Below, one piece after another: positions 9,966-19,784 of a DNA stretch of 64,000 bases. Origin of the DNA: Diaphorobacter sp. HDW4B (GTDB lineage: Bacteria > Pseudomonadota > Gammaproteobacteria > Burkholderiales > Burkholderiaceae_C); the NCBI RefSeq assembly GCF_011305535.1, contig NZ_CP049905.1:1498001-1562000 (forward strand), read 5' to 3'. Each line of letters begins with the position of its first letter. Position 1 is the first letter of the stretch. The notes beneath the pieces were generated by a model that saw only the letters and a list, made by a program, of their open reading frames with translations, did no database searches and was not told the DNA's origin. Both the position numbers and the translations under genes were made by a program.

Positions 9966-9995
9966 AAAATGGGGCCGCGATGACGGCCCCATTTT
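9966..9995. terminator. Bidirectional rho-independent terminator
   Basis: A perfect 12-base inverted repeat, AAAATGGGGCCG (9966-9977) and CGGCCCCATTTT (9984-9995), with a six-base loop. It carries an A-run on one side and a T-run on the other, so it can stop transcription both from the 5'-nucleotidase gene (plus) and from the DUF1854 gene (minus), which converge here. Confidence 0.9.
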
Positions 9996-10017
9996 CACAT
10001 TCAGCGAATCCCGAAAA

Positions 10018-10515
10018 TCAGAGGAATCGGCTGAGCAACTTTCTGGAATGCTTGTCCAGCGCGCCCGAATCCCGCACACGGAACTGCAGGCCGTCGCTTG
10101 CCGTGATCAGCAGGTGCGTGCGGCCTTCGAGCTTGCGGATGTCTTCTTCAGCCTTGAGCACCAGATCGAACGGGCCGCGATCGGTCTCCACGGTCCAGGT
10201 GCTGGGCGTGGCGAAGGTCGATACCTTGACCAGCTTCTGGATGGTCGGCACGAATTCACGCGCGGCGAGTTCTTCTTCGATGAGCTGGCGCTGATCGGCG
10301 GAGAGCTGATCCATGCGGTCGATCCACACGATCTCGTGGCCGTCGGTGCCGAACAGCGACAGACCTTCGTCGGGCGCACTGATCGGGAAGGAGCGCACGG
10401 GCAACACGCCCACATGCTCCACGCCGTCCGAGGCCAGGCGCAGTGTGAGGCGGCCGTGCGGGTTGCGCGCGAGTTGGAAGGCGACGTTCGTTGGAGTCTG
10501 GCTGTGCAATGACAT
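10018..10515 (-). CDS. DUF1854 protein of the cyanophycin cluster
   Basis: A 165-residue soluble protein that matches the DUF1854 family (PF08909), including VLPVRSFPISAPDEGLSLF, the EIVWIDRMDQL core and a C-terminal TASDGLQFRVRDS stretch. Family members are known to sit beside an ABC exporter and cyanophycin synthetase genes, but their biochemical role is not established. Here the gene lies 30 bases downstream of the ABC exporter on the same strand, so the two are likely co-transcribed. There is no signal peptide or membrane segment. Inference: a cytoplasmic partner of the exporter or of the cyanophycin granule. Confidence 0.85.
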   Translation of the reverse strand: MSLHSQTPTNVAFQLARNPHGRLTLRLASDGVEHVGVLPVRSFPISAPDEGLSLFGTDGHEIVWIDRMDQLSADQRQLIEEELAAREFVPTIQKLVKVSTFATPSTWTVETDRGPFDLVLKAEEDIRKLEGRTHLLITASDGLQFRVRDSGALDKHSRKLLSRFL

Positions 10516-10545
10516 ATCTGGTTCTGCTCTCTTGTCTTTGTGCGC

Positions 10546-12894
10546 TCAGGCGTGAACAGCGGGCTTGCTGTCGGCTGCGGCCTTGTTCGCCACGCGCGAT
10601 GCGGCGTCGATCACCACACCAGCGGCTTCGGCGTCTTCCTCGGCACGGCGCGCCTGCGCCATGTACAGACGCCAGTACGCGCCTTCCTTGGCCATGAGTT
10701 CGTCGTGCGGACCGACTTCGACGATCTCGCCACGATCCATCACGACCAGACGGTCAGCCTTGCGCAGCGTGGACAGGCGGTGGGCGATCGCAATCGTCGT
10801 GCGGCCTTGCACCAGATTGTCGAGCGCCTTCTGGATCTCCTTTTCGGTTTCCGTGTCCACCGCCGAAGTCGCTTCGTCGAGGATCAGGATGCGCGGGTCG
10901 ATCAGCAGCGCGCGCGCAATCGAGATGCGCTGGCGCTCGCCGCCCGACAGGCCCTGGCCACGTTCGCCCACGAGCGAGTCGTAGCCGTGCGGCAGTCGCA
11001 GAATGAACTCATGCGCGTGCGCGGCGCGTGCAGCAGCAACGATTTCTTCGCGCGTGGCTTCCGGCTTGCCGTAGGCGATGTTCTCGGCGATGGTGCCGAA
11101 GAACAGGAAGGGCTCCTGCAGCACCAGGCCGATGTTGCGGCGGAAATCCGACACGGAGATGCGGCGCAGGTCCACGCCGTCAAGCTGGATCGAGCCTTCG
11201 CTCACATCGTAGAAACGGCAGATCAGATTGACCAGCGTGCTCTTGCCCGAGCCGCTGTGGCCGACCAGACCGATCATCTCGCCGGGCTTGATCTGCAGGT
11301 CCAGATGCTTGATGACCGAGCGGCTGCCGTAGCGAAAGCTCACGTCTTCCATGGTCAGCGAACCCTTGACGTTGGCGGGCAGGCGCACCGGGTTCTGTGG
11401 ATCGGGCACGTTGCTCACGTGGTCGAGGATGTCGAAGATGCGCTTGGCGCCCGCCGCCGCCTTTTGCGTGACGGAGACGATGCGGCTCATCGAATCGAGG
11501 CGGCTGTAGAAGCGGCCGATGTAGGCGATGAAGGCAGTGAGCACACCGACGGTGATGCTGCCGCCCGCCACCAGCCAGATGCCGAAGCCCCAGACGATCA
11601 GCAGACCGACTTCGGTCAGAAAAGTGACGGTGGGGGTGAACAGCGACCAGGTCTTGTTCACGCGGTCGTTGGCTTCCAGATTGGCCTTGTTGGCGTCGGA
11701 AAAGCGGTCGGACTCGCGCTGCTCCTGAGCGAAGGCCTTGACCACGCGGATGCCGGGGATGGTGTCGGCCAGCACGTTGGTCACTTCGGACCAGACGCGG
11801 TCGATCTTCTCGAAGCCGGTGCGCAGGCGCTCGCGCACCATGTGGATCATCCACGCGATGAACGGCAACGGCACCAGCGTAGCGAGGGCCAGCCACGGGT
11901 TGATCGAGAAGAGGATCGTCGCCGTCATCAGCATCATCAGCACGTCGGTGGCGAAGTCGAGCGCGTTGAGGGACAGGAACAGGTTGATCCGGTCGGTCTC
12001 GGTGCCGATGCGCGCCATCAGATCACCCGTGCGCTTGCTGCCGTAATAGTCGAGCGAGAGCTTGAGCAGGTGGTCGTAGGTCGAGGTGCGCAGGCCCGAG
12101 CCGATGCGCTCGGACACCTTGGCCAGCACAAAGGTGCGCGCCCAACCCAGAATCCAGGCCACGACGGCCGAGGCGAGCAAGCCGCCCAGATACAGCGTGA
12201 CCAAGCTGGGGTCGATCTTCTCGCCGTTCTGGAACGGGATCAGGATCTTGTCCATGATCGGAATGGTCAGGTACGGCGCAACCAATTGCGCCCCCGTGGC
12301 CGCGAGCGTCAGCAGAAAGCCGAGCAGCAGTTGATTTTTGTAAGGTTTTGCAAATCGCCAGAGTCGCAGCAATACCCAGGTCGATGTCTGCGGAGCCTGC
12401 TGGCGCGCGCAGGCCGGGCATTCCTCGCTGTCGGGCGGCAGGGGCGTGTGGCATGTGGGGCACAGCGTTTCGTCGTCTTCCAGCTCGGGCGGGATCGTGG
12501 AGCCGTCGCGCAGCGCCTGCAGGCGACGCTCGATCTTGTCGTACTTCTGGATCAGCGTCAGCGCCTGCGGGTGGTGGCCGAGCGTGAAGCGCCAGAGTTC
12601 ATGGCGCTTGTCACTGTCATGCAATTCCAGCGTGCCGACGCCGCCATGGTCCAGCAGACGCAGCGACATGCCTTGCTCGATCGGCCAATCCCGGATCACC
12701 CCTTCCGCATTGCGGAAAATGAACCGCTGCTGGGTGAGTGCCAAAAGCCCGTTTTCGAATCGCAGATCGGGGGTCAGGTCAACCTCCAGCGCTGCCAGCA
12801 CGTTCTCATCAGTACCGAGTTTTGCTCGCACTTGCTGCCCGGCGGGAGTGTTCATGACGCCCGCAGCGTCCACAGGATGATGGTGATTTTGCAT
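10546..12894 (-). CDS. Cyanophycin-associated ABC exporter with PH-like and zinc-ribbon N-terminus
   Basis: A 782-residue fused transporter (membrane domain plus ATPase in one chain). Residues about 25-120 look like a bacterial PH-type domain (ENGLLALTQQRFIF, then HELWRFTLGHHPQAL). Next comes a zinc ribbon with CPTC (145-148) and CPAC (159-162). An ABC type 1 exporter membrane domain spans about 185-470, and the ATPase domain shows Walker A (GHSGSGKST), signature LSGGERQ and Walker B (ILILDEATSAVD). It should work as a homodimer or with an unseen partner; the substrate is unknown. It is divergent from cphA' across 237 bases and upstream of the DUF1854 gene. An internal start at Met14 is possible. 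The two extra N-terminal domains are not part of ordinary lipid or drug exporters. Confidence 0.9.
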   Translation of the reverse strand: MQNHHHPVDAAGVMNTPAGQQVRAKLGTDENVLAALEVDLTPDLRFENGLLALTQQRFIFRNAEGVIRDWPIEQGMSLRLLDHGGVGTLELHDSDKRHELWRFTLGHHPQALTLIQKYDKIERRLQALRDGSTIPPELEDDETLCPTCHTPLPPDSEECPACARQQAPQTSTWVLLRLWRFAKPYKNQLLLGFLLTLAATGAQLVAPYLTIPIMDKILIPFQNGEKIDPSLVTLYLGGLLASAVVAWILGWARTFVLAKVSERIGSGLRTSTYDHLLKLSLDYYGSKRTGDLMARIGTETDRINLFLSLNALDFATDVLMMLMTATILFSINPWLALATLVPLPFIAWMIHMVRERLRTGFEKIDRVWSEVTNVLADTIPGIRVVKAFAQEQRESDRFSDANKANLEANDRVNKTWSLFTPTVTFLTEVGLLIVWGFGIWLVAGGSITVGVLTAFIAYIGRFYSRLDSMSRIVSVTQKAAAGAKRIFDILDHVSNVPDPQNPVRLPANVKGSLTMEDVSFRYGSRSVIKHLDLQIKPGEMIGLVGHSGSGKSTLVNLICRFYDVSEGSIQLDGVDLRRISVSDFRRNIGLVLQEPFLFFGTIAENIAYGKPEATREEIVAAARAAHAHEFILRLPHGYDSLVGERGQGLSGGERQRISIARALLIDPRILILDEATSAVDTETEKEIQKALDNLVQGRTTIAIAHRLSTLRKADRLVVMDRGEIVEVGPHDELMAKEGAYWRLYMAQARRAEEDAEAAGVVIDAASRVANKAAADSKPAVHA

Positions 12895-13131
12895 TTGGAA
12901 TATTTTTCGGCCCTTGGCACCTTCAAAACACTGACAGTGCCCTTATCTGAATTGTCCATGACAACCGGGGCGGTATGGCGACACCCGTTTTTAACGCGCA
13001 GACCCCCATGTCGGCTGACATCCCGTCACTCAAGTCGCAATTAACGCGCACAATGCACCCTGTTGCAGCCATTTGGGGATCGACAATCCGGTTTCCATTC
13101 TGGCGTTTCAAGAATTCACTAGTTGCAATCC
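12895..13131. promoter_or_regulatory. Divergent promoter region of the cyanophycin block
   Basis: This gap of 237 bases separates the start of the ABC exporter gene (minus) from cphA' (plus), so promoters for both directions must lie here or further out. A ten-base direct repeat, TTAACGCGCA, occurs at 12991-13000 and again at 13041-13050, exactly 50 bases apart. It could be an operator, but no regulator is known. No small gene is visible. Confidence 0.45.
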
Positions 13132-15306
13132 ATGGCGACATTCAACGATATCCAACTCTTGCGCACCACTTATCTGCGCGGCCCCAGCGTCTGGACCTAC
13201 CGCCCCGTTCTGGAGGTCTGGCTGGATCTGGGAGAGTTGGAGGACTATCCGTCCAACAAGATCCCCGGCCTCAACGAACGACTGACCACCTGGTTGCCCG
13301 ATCTGATCGAGCACCACTGCGGCGTGGGCGAACGCGGCGGCTTTCTGCTGCGTCTGAAGGAAGGCACCTGGATGGGCCATGTGCTGGAGCACGTGATCAT
13401 CGAGCTGCTGAACCTCGCCGGCATGCCCGCCGAATTCGGTCAGACGCGCGAGATCTCCCAGCGCGGCGTCTACCGCATGGTGTTCCGCTGCCCTGAAGAA
13501 ACCGTGGCGCGCACCGCTCTGGCCTACGGTCACAAGCTGCTGATGGCTGCAATCAACGACCAGCCGTTCGATCTGAAGCCCGCAATCCAGGCCATCAAGA
13601 CCGAAATCAACGACCGCTACCTCGGCCCGAGCACCGGCTGCATCGTCGATGCCGCTGGCGAGCGCCGCATTCCGCACATCCGCCTGAACGACGGCAACCT
13701 CGTGCAACTCGGCTACGGCGCAGCCCAACGCCGCATCTGGACCGCCGAGAGCGACCAGACCAGCGCGATTGCCGAAGGCATCGCCCAGGACAAGGACTTC
13801 ACCAAGCGCCTGCTCGCCGCCTGCGGCGTGCCCGTGCCCGAAGGCCAGATCGTCAACTCGCCCGAAGAAGCCTGGGAAGTCGCGCAGGACATCGGTTTCC
13901 CCGTGACCGTGAAGCCCTCCGACGGCAACCACGCGCGCGGCGTGACGCTGGACCTGCATGCCGAAGAAGACATCAAAGCCGCCTTCGCGCTGGCCGAGCC
14001 CGAAGGCTCCGATGTGATCGTCGAGAAGTTCATCGACGGCACCGAGCACCGTCTGCTGGTGGTCGGCGGCAAGCTGGTTGCAGCCTGCCGCGGCGAGACC
14101 GTGAGCGTGTCCGGCAACGGCAAGTCCACGCTGGCCGAACTGGTCGCCGTGGTCAATCAGGATCCGCGCCGTGGCCCCGAGCAGGAATACCCGCTCGACT
14201 GGATCAACCTCGAAGCCCCGGCCGTCAAGCTGGAGCTCAAGCGCCAGAACGTCACCCCCGCGTCCGTGCCTGCACAAGGTGAATCCATCTTGCTGCAACG
14301 CAACGGCAACATGGCCATCGACTGCACTGACGAAGTGCACCCCGACGTGGCCTACTACGCCACACTCGCGGCCAAGATCGTGGGTCTGGACATCGCCGGC
14401 ATGGACATGATCCTGCAGGACGTCTCCAAGCCCATGCGCGGTCAGGGCGCGATCCTCGAAGTCAACGCCGGCCCCGGCCTGCTGATGCACCTGAAGCCCA
14501 CCAGCGGCGCACCGCGTCCGGTCGGTCAGGCCATCGTCGAGCACCTGTTCCCCGCCACCGAAGACGGCACCGGCGCGGGTCGCATTCCCGTGGTCGGCAT
14601 CGCCGGCACGCGCGAGAACGCGTTCATCGCGCGCCTCGTCGGCTGGCTGCTGCAGTTGTCGGGCAAGCTCACCGGCGTGACCAGCGAACAGGGCATGTTC
14701 CTGAACAACCGCCAGACGCAGAAGACCAACACCGCCAACTGGGCCGGTGCGCATCGCCTGCTGACCAACCGCCTCGCGCAAGCCGCCGTGATCGAAACCA
14801 CCGCGCGCTCGATCCTCGAAGAAGGTCTGGCCTACGACCGCTGCCTGGTCGGCGTGGTCACCGACATGGACGGCTTTGAAACCTTGAAGGACCACGACGT
14901 GCACGAGCAAGGTCAGATGACCCGCGTGATGCGCACGCAGATCGACGTGGTGCTCGACGAAGGTGCTGGCGTGCTGAACGCCGACATCGAGCAGGTCGCC
15001 GATCTCGCCCGCCTGTGCGATGGCGAAGTGCTGCTGTACTCGATGAATGCCGACAACGCACACATCGCCAAGCACCGCGCGGACAACGCCGAAGGCCGTG
15101 CCGTGTTCGTGCGCAACAACCAGGTGGTGCTGGCCACGGGCGCGCAGGAGCGCGTGCTCGGAACGCTCGACGCGCTCGCCCTGCCCGGCAGCCGCAAGCC
15201 CGACACCCCGGCACTGCTGGCCGCGATTGCCGCAGCCTGGTCGATGGACATCGCGCCCGATCTGATCGGCGCGGGCATCAAGACTTTCGAGTACAACGAG
15301 ATCTGA
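13132..15306 (+). CDS. cphA': Cyanophycin synthetase-like protein CphA' with an inactive Mur-ligase P-loop
   Basis: A 724-residue homologue of cyanophycin synthetase, with an N-terminal domain, an ATP-grasp domain (VTVKPSDGNHARGVTLD; later ILEVNAGPGLLMHL) and a C-terminal Mur-ligase-like domain. Where CphA has the ATP-binding loop GTNGKTTTT, this protein has GIAGTRENA (residues 489-497); the lysine and threonines are absent, so this domain should not bind ATP in the usual way. The C-terminal domain is also shorter than in CphA. Cyanobacterial CphA2 enzymes with a similarly dead domain polymerise beta-Asp-Arg dipeptides, so a comparable role is an inference. The ATG at 13132 was chosen over a TTG nine bases upstream. 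cphA follows by 76 bases. Confidence 0.88.
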   Translation: MATFNDIQLLRTTYLRGPSVWTYRPVLEVWLDLGELEDYPSNKIPGLNERLTTWLPDLIEHHCGVGERGGFLLRLKEGTWMGHVLEHVIIELLNLAGMPAEFGQTREISQRGVYRMVFRCPEETVARTALAYGHKLLMAAINDQPFDLKPAIQAIKTEINDRYLGPSTGCIVDAAGERRIPHIRLNDGNLVQLGYGAAQRRIWTAESDQTSAIAEGIAQDKDFTKRLLAACGVPVPEGQIVNSPEEAWEVAQDIGFPVTVKPSDGNHARGVTLDLHAEEDIKAAFALAEPEGSDVIVEKFIDGTEHRLLVVGGKLVAACRGETVSVSGNGKSTLAELVAVVNQDPRRGPEQEYPLDWINLEAPAVKLELKRQNVTPASVPAQGESILLQRNGNMAIDCTDEVHPDVAYYATLAAKIVGLDIAGMDMILQDVSKPMRGQGAILEVNAGPGLLMHLKPTSGAPRPVGQAIVEHLFPATEDGTGAGRIPVVGIAGTRENAFIARLVGWLLQLSGKLTGVTSEQGMFLNNRQTQKTNTANWAGAHRLLTNRLAQAAVIETTARSILEEGLAYDRCLVGVVTDMDGFETLKDHDVHEQGQMTRVMRTQIDVVLDEGAGVLNADIEQVADLARLCDGEVLLYSMNADNAHIAKHRADNAEGRAVFVRNNQVVLATGAQERVLGTLDALALPGSRKPDTPALLAAIAAAWSMDIAPDLIGAGIKTFEYNEI

Positions 15307-15382
15307 GACTGATCTCACCAAGAGATGATTTCTCCGCGGCGCTGCACCACCCCTGCAGCCCCGCACAAAAGAAAGAAGACAC

Positions 15383-17956
15383 ATGCAAGTGACCCGCGTC
15401 CGAGCCCTCCGTGGCCCGAATCTCTGGACCCGCAGCACCGCCATCGAAGCCATCGTGCACTGCGACTCCAACGAGTGCGTGTACTCCGACATCGCCGGTT
15501 TTGAAGACCGCCTGCGCGCACGCTTTCCCAAGATCGGCACGCTGCAACCTCACGGTGCCGATCAGCGCCTGTCGCTCGCCCATGTGCTGGAAGTTGCAGC
15601 ACTGTCGCTGCAGGCACAGGCCGGCTGCCCCGTCACCTTCAGCCGCACGCATTCCACGGTCGAGCCCGGCACCTATCAGGTCGTCGTCGAATACACCGAA
15701 GAAGCCGTCGGTCGCAAGGCCATGGACTACGCCGAAGCGCTGCTGCGTGCGGCGATGGAAGACACTCCGTTCGACGCCGACAAGGCCATCGCCGATCTGC
15801 GCGACACCGATGAAGACGAACGCATCGGCCCCTCGACCGGCTCCATCGTGGACGCCGCCGTCGCCCGTGGCATTCCGTTCCGTCGCCTGACTTCCGGCTC
15901 GCTGGTGCAGCTCGGCTGGGGCTCCAAGGCGCGCCGCATCCAGGCCGCCGAACTCGACCAGACCAGCGCCGTGGCCGAGTCCATCGCGCAAGACAAGGAC
16001 CTGACCAAGCGCCTGTTGCATGCCGCTGGCGTGCCCGTGCCGCTCGGACGTCCCGTCAAGGACGTGGAAGACGCCTGGGTGGTCGCGCAGGAAGTCGGCC
16101 TGCCCGTGGTCGTGAAGCCGCAGGACGGCAATCAGGGCAAGGGTGTGGTCGTGAACATCACTACCCGCGAAGGCCTTGATGCCGCCTACAAGGTCGCCTC
16201 CGAATTCAGCGACGAAGTGATGGTCGAGCGTTTCCTGCCCGGTCACGATTTCCGTCTGCTGGTCGTCGGTGGTCAACTCGTTGCCGCCGCACGCCGCGAG
16301 CCTCCGCAAGTGCTCGGCGATGGTCAGCACACCATTCGCGAACTGGTCGAGATCGTCAATCAGGACCCCCGTCGCGGCTCCGGCCACGGCACGGCGCTCA
16401 CCAAGATTCGCCTTGACGACATCGCCATCGCGCGCATCGCCACCGAAGGCCTGACGCCCGAATCCGTGCCCGCGCAGGGCCAGCGCATCGTGTTGCGCAA
16501 CAACGCCAACCTGTCCACCGGCGGCAGCGCCACCGATGTGACCGACGACGTGCACCCCGAAGTCGCCGCGCGCGCCATCGAAGCCGCGCAGACCATCGGC
16601 CTGCACATCTGCGGCGTGGACGTGGTCTGCGAAACCATGCTCAAGCCGCTCGAAGAGCAGAACGGCGGCATCGTCGAAGTGAACGCCGCACCCGGCCTGC
16701 GCATGCATCTGGCGCCCTCCTTCGGTCGCCCACGCAACGTCGGCGTGCCCATGGTCGATGAGCTGTTCGCGCCCGGTCAGGACGGCCGCATCCCCGTGGT
16801 TGCCGTCACCGGCACCAACGGCAAGACCACCACCACGCGCGTGATCGCGCACCTGTTCACATCGCACGGCTGGCGCACCGCCATGACCAACACCGATGGT
16901 GTCTACGTCAACGGTCGCCAGATCGACAGCGGTGACTGCTCCGGCCCCCGCAGCGCACGCAATGCGCTGGCGCACCCCGAAACCGATGCAGCCGTGCTCG
17001 AATGCGCACGCGGCGGCATCCTGCGCGAAGGCCTCGGCTTCGACCGCTGCCAGGTGGCCGTGGTCACCAACGTGGGCGAAGGCGATCACCTCGGTCTGAA
17101 CTTCATCACCACCGCCGAAGACGTCGCCGTCTTGAAGCGCGTGATCGTGCAGAACGTGGCCCCCAATGGCTACGGCGTGCTGAACGCCGCCGATCCGCTG
17201 GTCGCAGCGATGGCATCGGTCTGCCCCGGCAAGGTCATCTTCTTTGCCGCCGACCGCCACCACCCCGTGATGGCCACGCACCGCGCACAAGGCAATCGCG
17301 TGATCTACGTGGACGGCGAAAACATCGTCGCCGCCGAAGGCTCATGGCGCGAAAGCATTCCGCTGCGCGACATCCCGATCACTCGCAACGGCCAGATCAC
17401 CTTCCAGGTCGAGAACGTGATGGCATCCATCGGTGCCGCATGGGCATCGAACCTGCCTTGGCAGACCATCCGCCGCGGCCTCGCAGGTTTCCTGAACGAC
17501 AGCGACAACGCACCTGCGCGCTTCAACGTGATGGACTACAAGGGCGCCACCGTCATCGCCGATTACGGCCACAATCCCGACGCCATCCGCGCACTCGCGC
17601 AGGCCGTGCAGGCCATGCCCGCCAAGCACCGCAGCGTGGTGATCTCGGGTGCCGGTGACCGCCGCGATCAGGACATCGTCGAGCAGACCCGCATCCTCGG
17701 TCAATACTTCGACGACGTGATCCTGTACCAGGACGCCTGCCAACGCGGCCGTGAAGACGGCGAAGTGCTCGCCCTGCTCAAGCAAGGCCTCGAAGGCGCG
17801 CCACGCACCACGTACAGCACCGAGATCCACGGCGAATTCCTCGCCATCGATCACGCGCTGGAACGCCTGCAGCCCGGCGACCTGAGCCTGATTCTGGTCG
17901 ATCAGGTCGAAGAGTCGCTGACCTATCTGGCCAAGCGCTGCGCCGAAGCCAAGTAA
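15383..17956 (+). CDS. cphA: Cyanophycin synthetase CphA
   Basis: An 857-residue enzyme that builds cyanophycin (multi-L-arginyl-poly-L-aspartate) without a ribosome, using ATP to add aspartate to the backbone and arginine to its side chains. It has the full set of domains: an N-terminal domain, ATP-grasp ([29 protein letters not shown]) and a Mur-ligase domain with an intact P-loop GTNGKTTTT (residues 477-485) and the late motif [12 protein letters not shown]. Length is normal for the family. It lies 76 bases after cphA' in the same direction. The cyanophycin-degrading cyanophycinase gene (cphB) is not in the window. Confidence 0.96.
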   Translation: MQVTRVRALRGPNLWTRSTAIEAIVHCDSNECVYSDIAGFEDRLRARFPKIGTLQPHGADQRLSLAHVLEVAALSLQAQAGCPVTFSRTHSTVEPGTYQVVVEYTEEAVGRKAMDYAEALLRAAMEDTPFDADKAIADLRDTDEDERIGPSTGSIVDAAVARGIPFRRLTSGSLVQLGWGSKARRIQAAELDQTSAVAESIAQDKDLTKRLLHAAGVPVPLGRPVKDVEDAWVVAQEVGLPVVVKPQDGNQGKGVVVNITTREGLDAAYKVASEFSDEVMVERFLPGHDFRLLVVGGQLVAAARREPPQVLGDGQHTIRELVEIVNQDPRRGSGHGTALTKIRLDDIAIARIATEGLTPESVPAQGQRIVLRNNANLSTGGSATDVTDDVHPEVAARAIEAAQTIGLHICGVDVVCETMLKPLEEQNGGIVEVNAAPGLRMHLAPSFGRPRNVGVPMVDELFAPGQDGRIPVVAVTGTNGKTTTTRVIAHLFTSHGWRTAMTNTDGVYVNGRQIDSGDCSGPRSARNALAHPETDAAVLECARGGILREGLGFDRCQVAVVTNVGEGDHLGLNFITTAEDVAVLKRVIVQNVAPNGYGVLNAADPLVAAMASVCPGKVIFFAADRHHPVMATHRAQGNRVIYVDGENIVAAEGSWRESIPLRDIPITRNGQITFQVENVMASIGAAWASNLPWQTIRRGLAGFLNDSDNAPARFNVMDYKGATVIADYGHNPDAIRALAQAVQAMPAKHRSVVISGAGDRRDQDIVEQTRILGQYFDDVILYQDACQRGREDGEVLALLKQGLEGAPRTTYSTEIHGEFLAIDHALERLQPGDLSLILVDQVEESLTYLAKRCAEAK

Positions 17957-17981
17957 ACATCACACTCCCCACCGCAGAACC

Positions 17982-18488
17982 ATGTCCGCCATCGTCAACA
18001 AGAAGACCCTCCTGTCGGCGATTGCGCTGACGGGTCTGTTCGCCGTCACTGCCGTGGCACTGGCCTCCGGGCCTGAAAAAATCGGCACTGTGGACACCGC
18101 ATTCAAACTGGTCGGCCGCGATCACGACATCATCGTGGAAGCATACGACGACCCCGATGTGCAAGGTGTCACCTGCTACGTCTCCCGTGCCCGCACGGGC
18201 GGTGTGAAGGGTTCGCTCGGATTGGCCGAAGACCGCTCGGAAGCATCGATCTCCTGCCACCAGGTCAGTGCCATCACCTTCCCCAAGCCGCTCAAAGATC
18301 AAGACGAGGTGTTCAGTGAACGCACCTCGCTGGTCTTCAAGCGCCTGCGCGTGGTGCGGATGGTGGACGTCAAGCGCAATGCCTTGGTCTACCTGACCTA
18401 CTCCGACAAACTGATCGACGGCTCGCCGCAGAACTCGGTCTCTGCCGTGCCGGTGGCGCACGGCACGCAGATTCCTCTGAAAAAGTAA
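17982..18488 (+). CDS. creA: CreA family periplasmic protein
   Basis: A 168-residue protein with a signal peptide (hydrophobic stretch [20 protein letters not shown]). The mature part matches CreA (PF05981): [35 protein letters not shown] and [17 protein letters not shown]-type core with two cysteines. CreA is a widespread periplasmic protein whose function is unknown. It starts 25 bases after cphA and could be read through from that operon; whether this means anything for cyanophycin is unclear. It converges with fahA, 16 bases away. Confidence 0.9.
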   Translation: MSAIVNKKTLLSAIALTGLFAVTAVALASGPEKIGTVDTAFKLVGRDHDIIVEAYDDPDVQGVTCYVSRARTGGVKGSLGLAEDRSEASISCHQVSAITFPKPLKDQDEVFSERTSLVFKRLRVVRMVDVKRNALVYLTYSDKLIDGSPQNSVSAVPVAHGTQIPLKK

Positions 18489-18504
18489 GCCTTCTCCCGA
18501 ACGA

Positions 18505-19779
18505 TCAAACCGCAGCAGCCAACACCGTCGCGCGGCATTCTCCAAAGCCGATGCGTGCAGCCCCGGCGCGTTCGCACCAGCCTCTGAAGATCACCGTATC
18601 GCCGTCCTCCAGAAACGTGCGTTGCTCGCCATCGGGTAGTGCAATCGGCTGCTTGCCGCCAGCGCTCAGCTCCATCAGCGAGCCGGCTTCCTGCGGCGTC
18701 GGTCCTGACAAGGTGCCCGAACCGAACAAGTCGCCGGTCTGCAGATTGCAGCCGTTGACGGTGTGATGCGCGACGAGTTGCGCAGGCGTCCAGTAAGCCG
18801 CATTCGCTGCGTTGGTCAGCGAGATACGTTGCGCAGCCTTGCCTGCTGCTTGCATCTTCGGCGTCAGCAGCAGCACTTCCAGCGTGATCGAGAAAGCGCC
18901 ACGTAGGCGATTTTCGGCTGAGTCCAGATAAGGCAGCGGCTGCGGATCAGCACCGGGTCGTGTAAAGGCATCGCGAAACGGCGCGAGCGCCTCCATGGTC
19001 ACCATCCACGGCGACAGCGTGCTTGCGAAATTCTTGGCAAGAAACGGACCCAGCGGTTGGTATTCCCAGCCCTGAATGTCACGCGCGGACCAGTCGTTGA
19101 ACAGCGCCACACCGAACAGATGCGACTCGGCATCGGTGATCGGAATCGCGTCGCCCTGCGCATTGCCTTGCGCCACAAACCAGCCCAGTTCCAGTTCGTA
19201 GTCCAGGCGCTTGCATGGCCCTACCATCGGCACCGTCGCATCAGGAGCCTTGGTCTGGCCCTTGGGGCGCTTGAAATCCGTGCCGCTCACATTGATCGAC
19301 GATGCACGCCCGTGATAACCGATGGGCACCCACTGGTAGTTGGGCAGCAGCGGATTGTCCGGACGAAACTGCTTGCCCACCGTGGTCGCGTGGTTGATGC
19401 TGGTGTAGAAATCCGTGTAGTCGTTGATGCGGCAAGGCACATGCATGGTGACGGCGGACTGATCGAGCAGCGCGCGCTCCCAATCCTTTTGCTGGTCGCT
19501 GCCGCGTGCAAGCCCTGTAGAAATCGCACGGCGCAGATTCGCACGTTGCGCGGGCGTGGCGTTCATCAGCGCGTTCATGTCGTCACTGCTGACGAGCGCT
19601 GCCATGCGCAGATCGAGCACCTTGTCACCAATCGCCACTCCAATGCGGGGCGCAGCCCCGGGCTTGTTGCTGAACAGGCCGAAGGGCAGGTTCTGGATCG
19701 GAAAATCGCAGCCCGCAACGTTGGCGGATTCGACCCAGCTTTGCAGCTTGGGATCATGTGTCTGGTCGATTTCAAACAT
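18505..19779 (-). CDS. fahA: Fumarylacetoacetase
   Basis: A 424-residue enzyme of the last step of tyrosine/homogentisate breakdown, cleaving fumarylacetoacetate to fumarate and acetoacetate. Family motifs are clear: NDYTDFYTSINHATTVG with the metal-binding Asp, WVPIGYHGRASS, the DYELELGWFV motif with the two metal-binding glutamates, FNDWSARDIQGWEY, and GDLFGSGTLSGP near the end. The start at 19779 gives MFEIDQTHDPKL and lies five bases after the hmgA stop, so the two genes form one operon. The usual middle gene (maleylacetoacetate isomerase, maiA) is absent from this spot and must be elsewhere or replaced. Confidence 0.96.
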   Translation of the reverse strand: MFEIDQTHDPKLQSWVESANVAGCDFPIQNLPFGLFSNKPGAAPRIGVAIGDKVLDLRMAALVSSDDMNALMNATPAQRANLRRAISTGLARGSDQQKDWERALLDQSAVTMHVPCRINDYTDFYTSINHATTVGKQFRPDNPLLPNYQWVPIGYHGRASSINVSGTDFKRPKGQTKAPDATVPMVGPCKRLDYELELGWFVAQGNAQGDAIPITDAESHLFGVALFNDWSARDIQGWEYQPLGPFLAKNFASTLSPWMVTMEALAPFRDAFTRPGADPQPLPYLDSAENRLRGAFSITLEVLLLTPKMQAAGKAAQRISLTNAANAAYWTPAQLVAHHTVNGCNLQTGDLFGSGTLSGPTPQEAGSLMELSAGGKQPIALPDGEQRTFLEDGDTVIFRGWCERAGAARIGFGECRATVLAAAV

Positions 19780-19784
19780 GATGT

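Noticed and set aside
15278-17290. A 670-codon open frame opposite cphA
   Set aside because: Antisense shadow; cphA has complete catalytic motifs in the forward frame.
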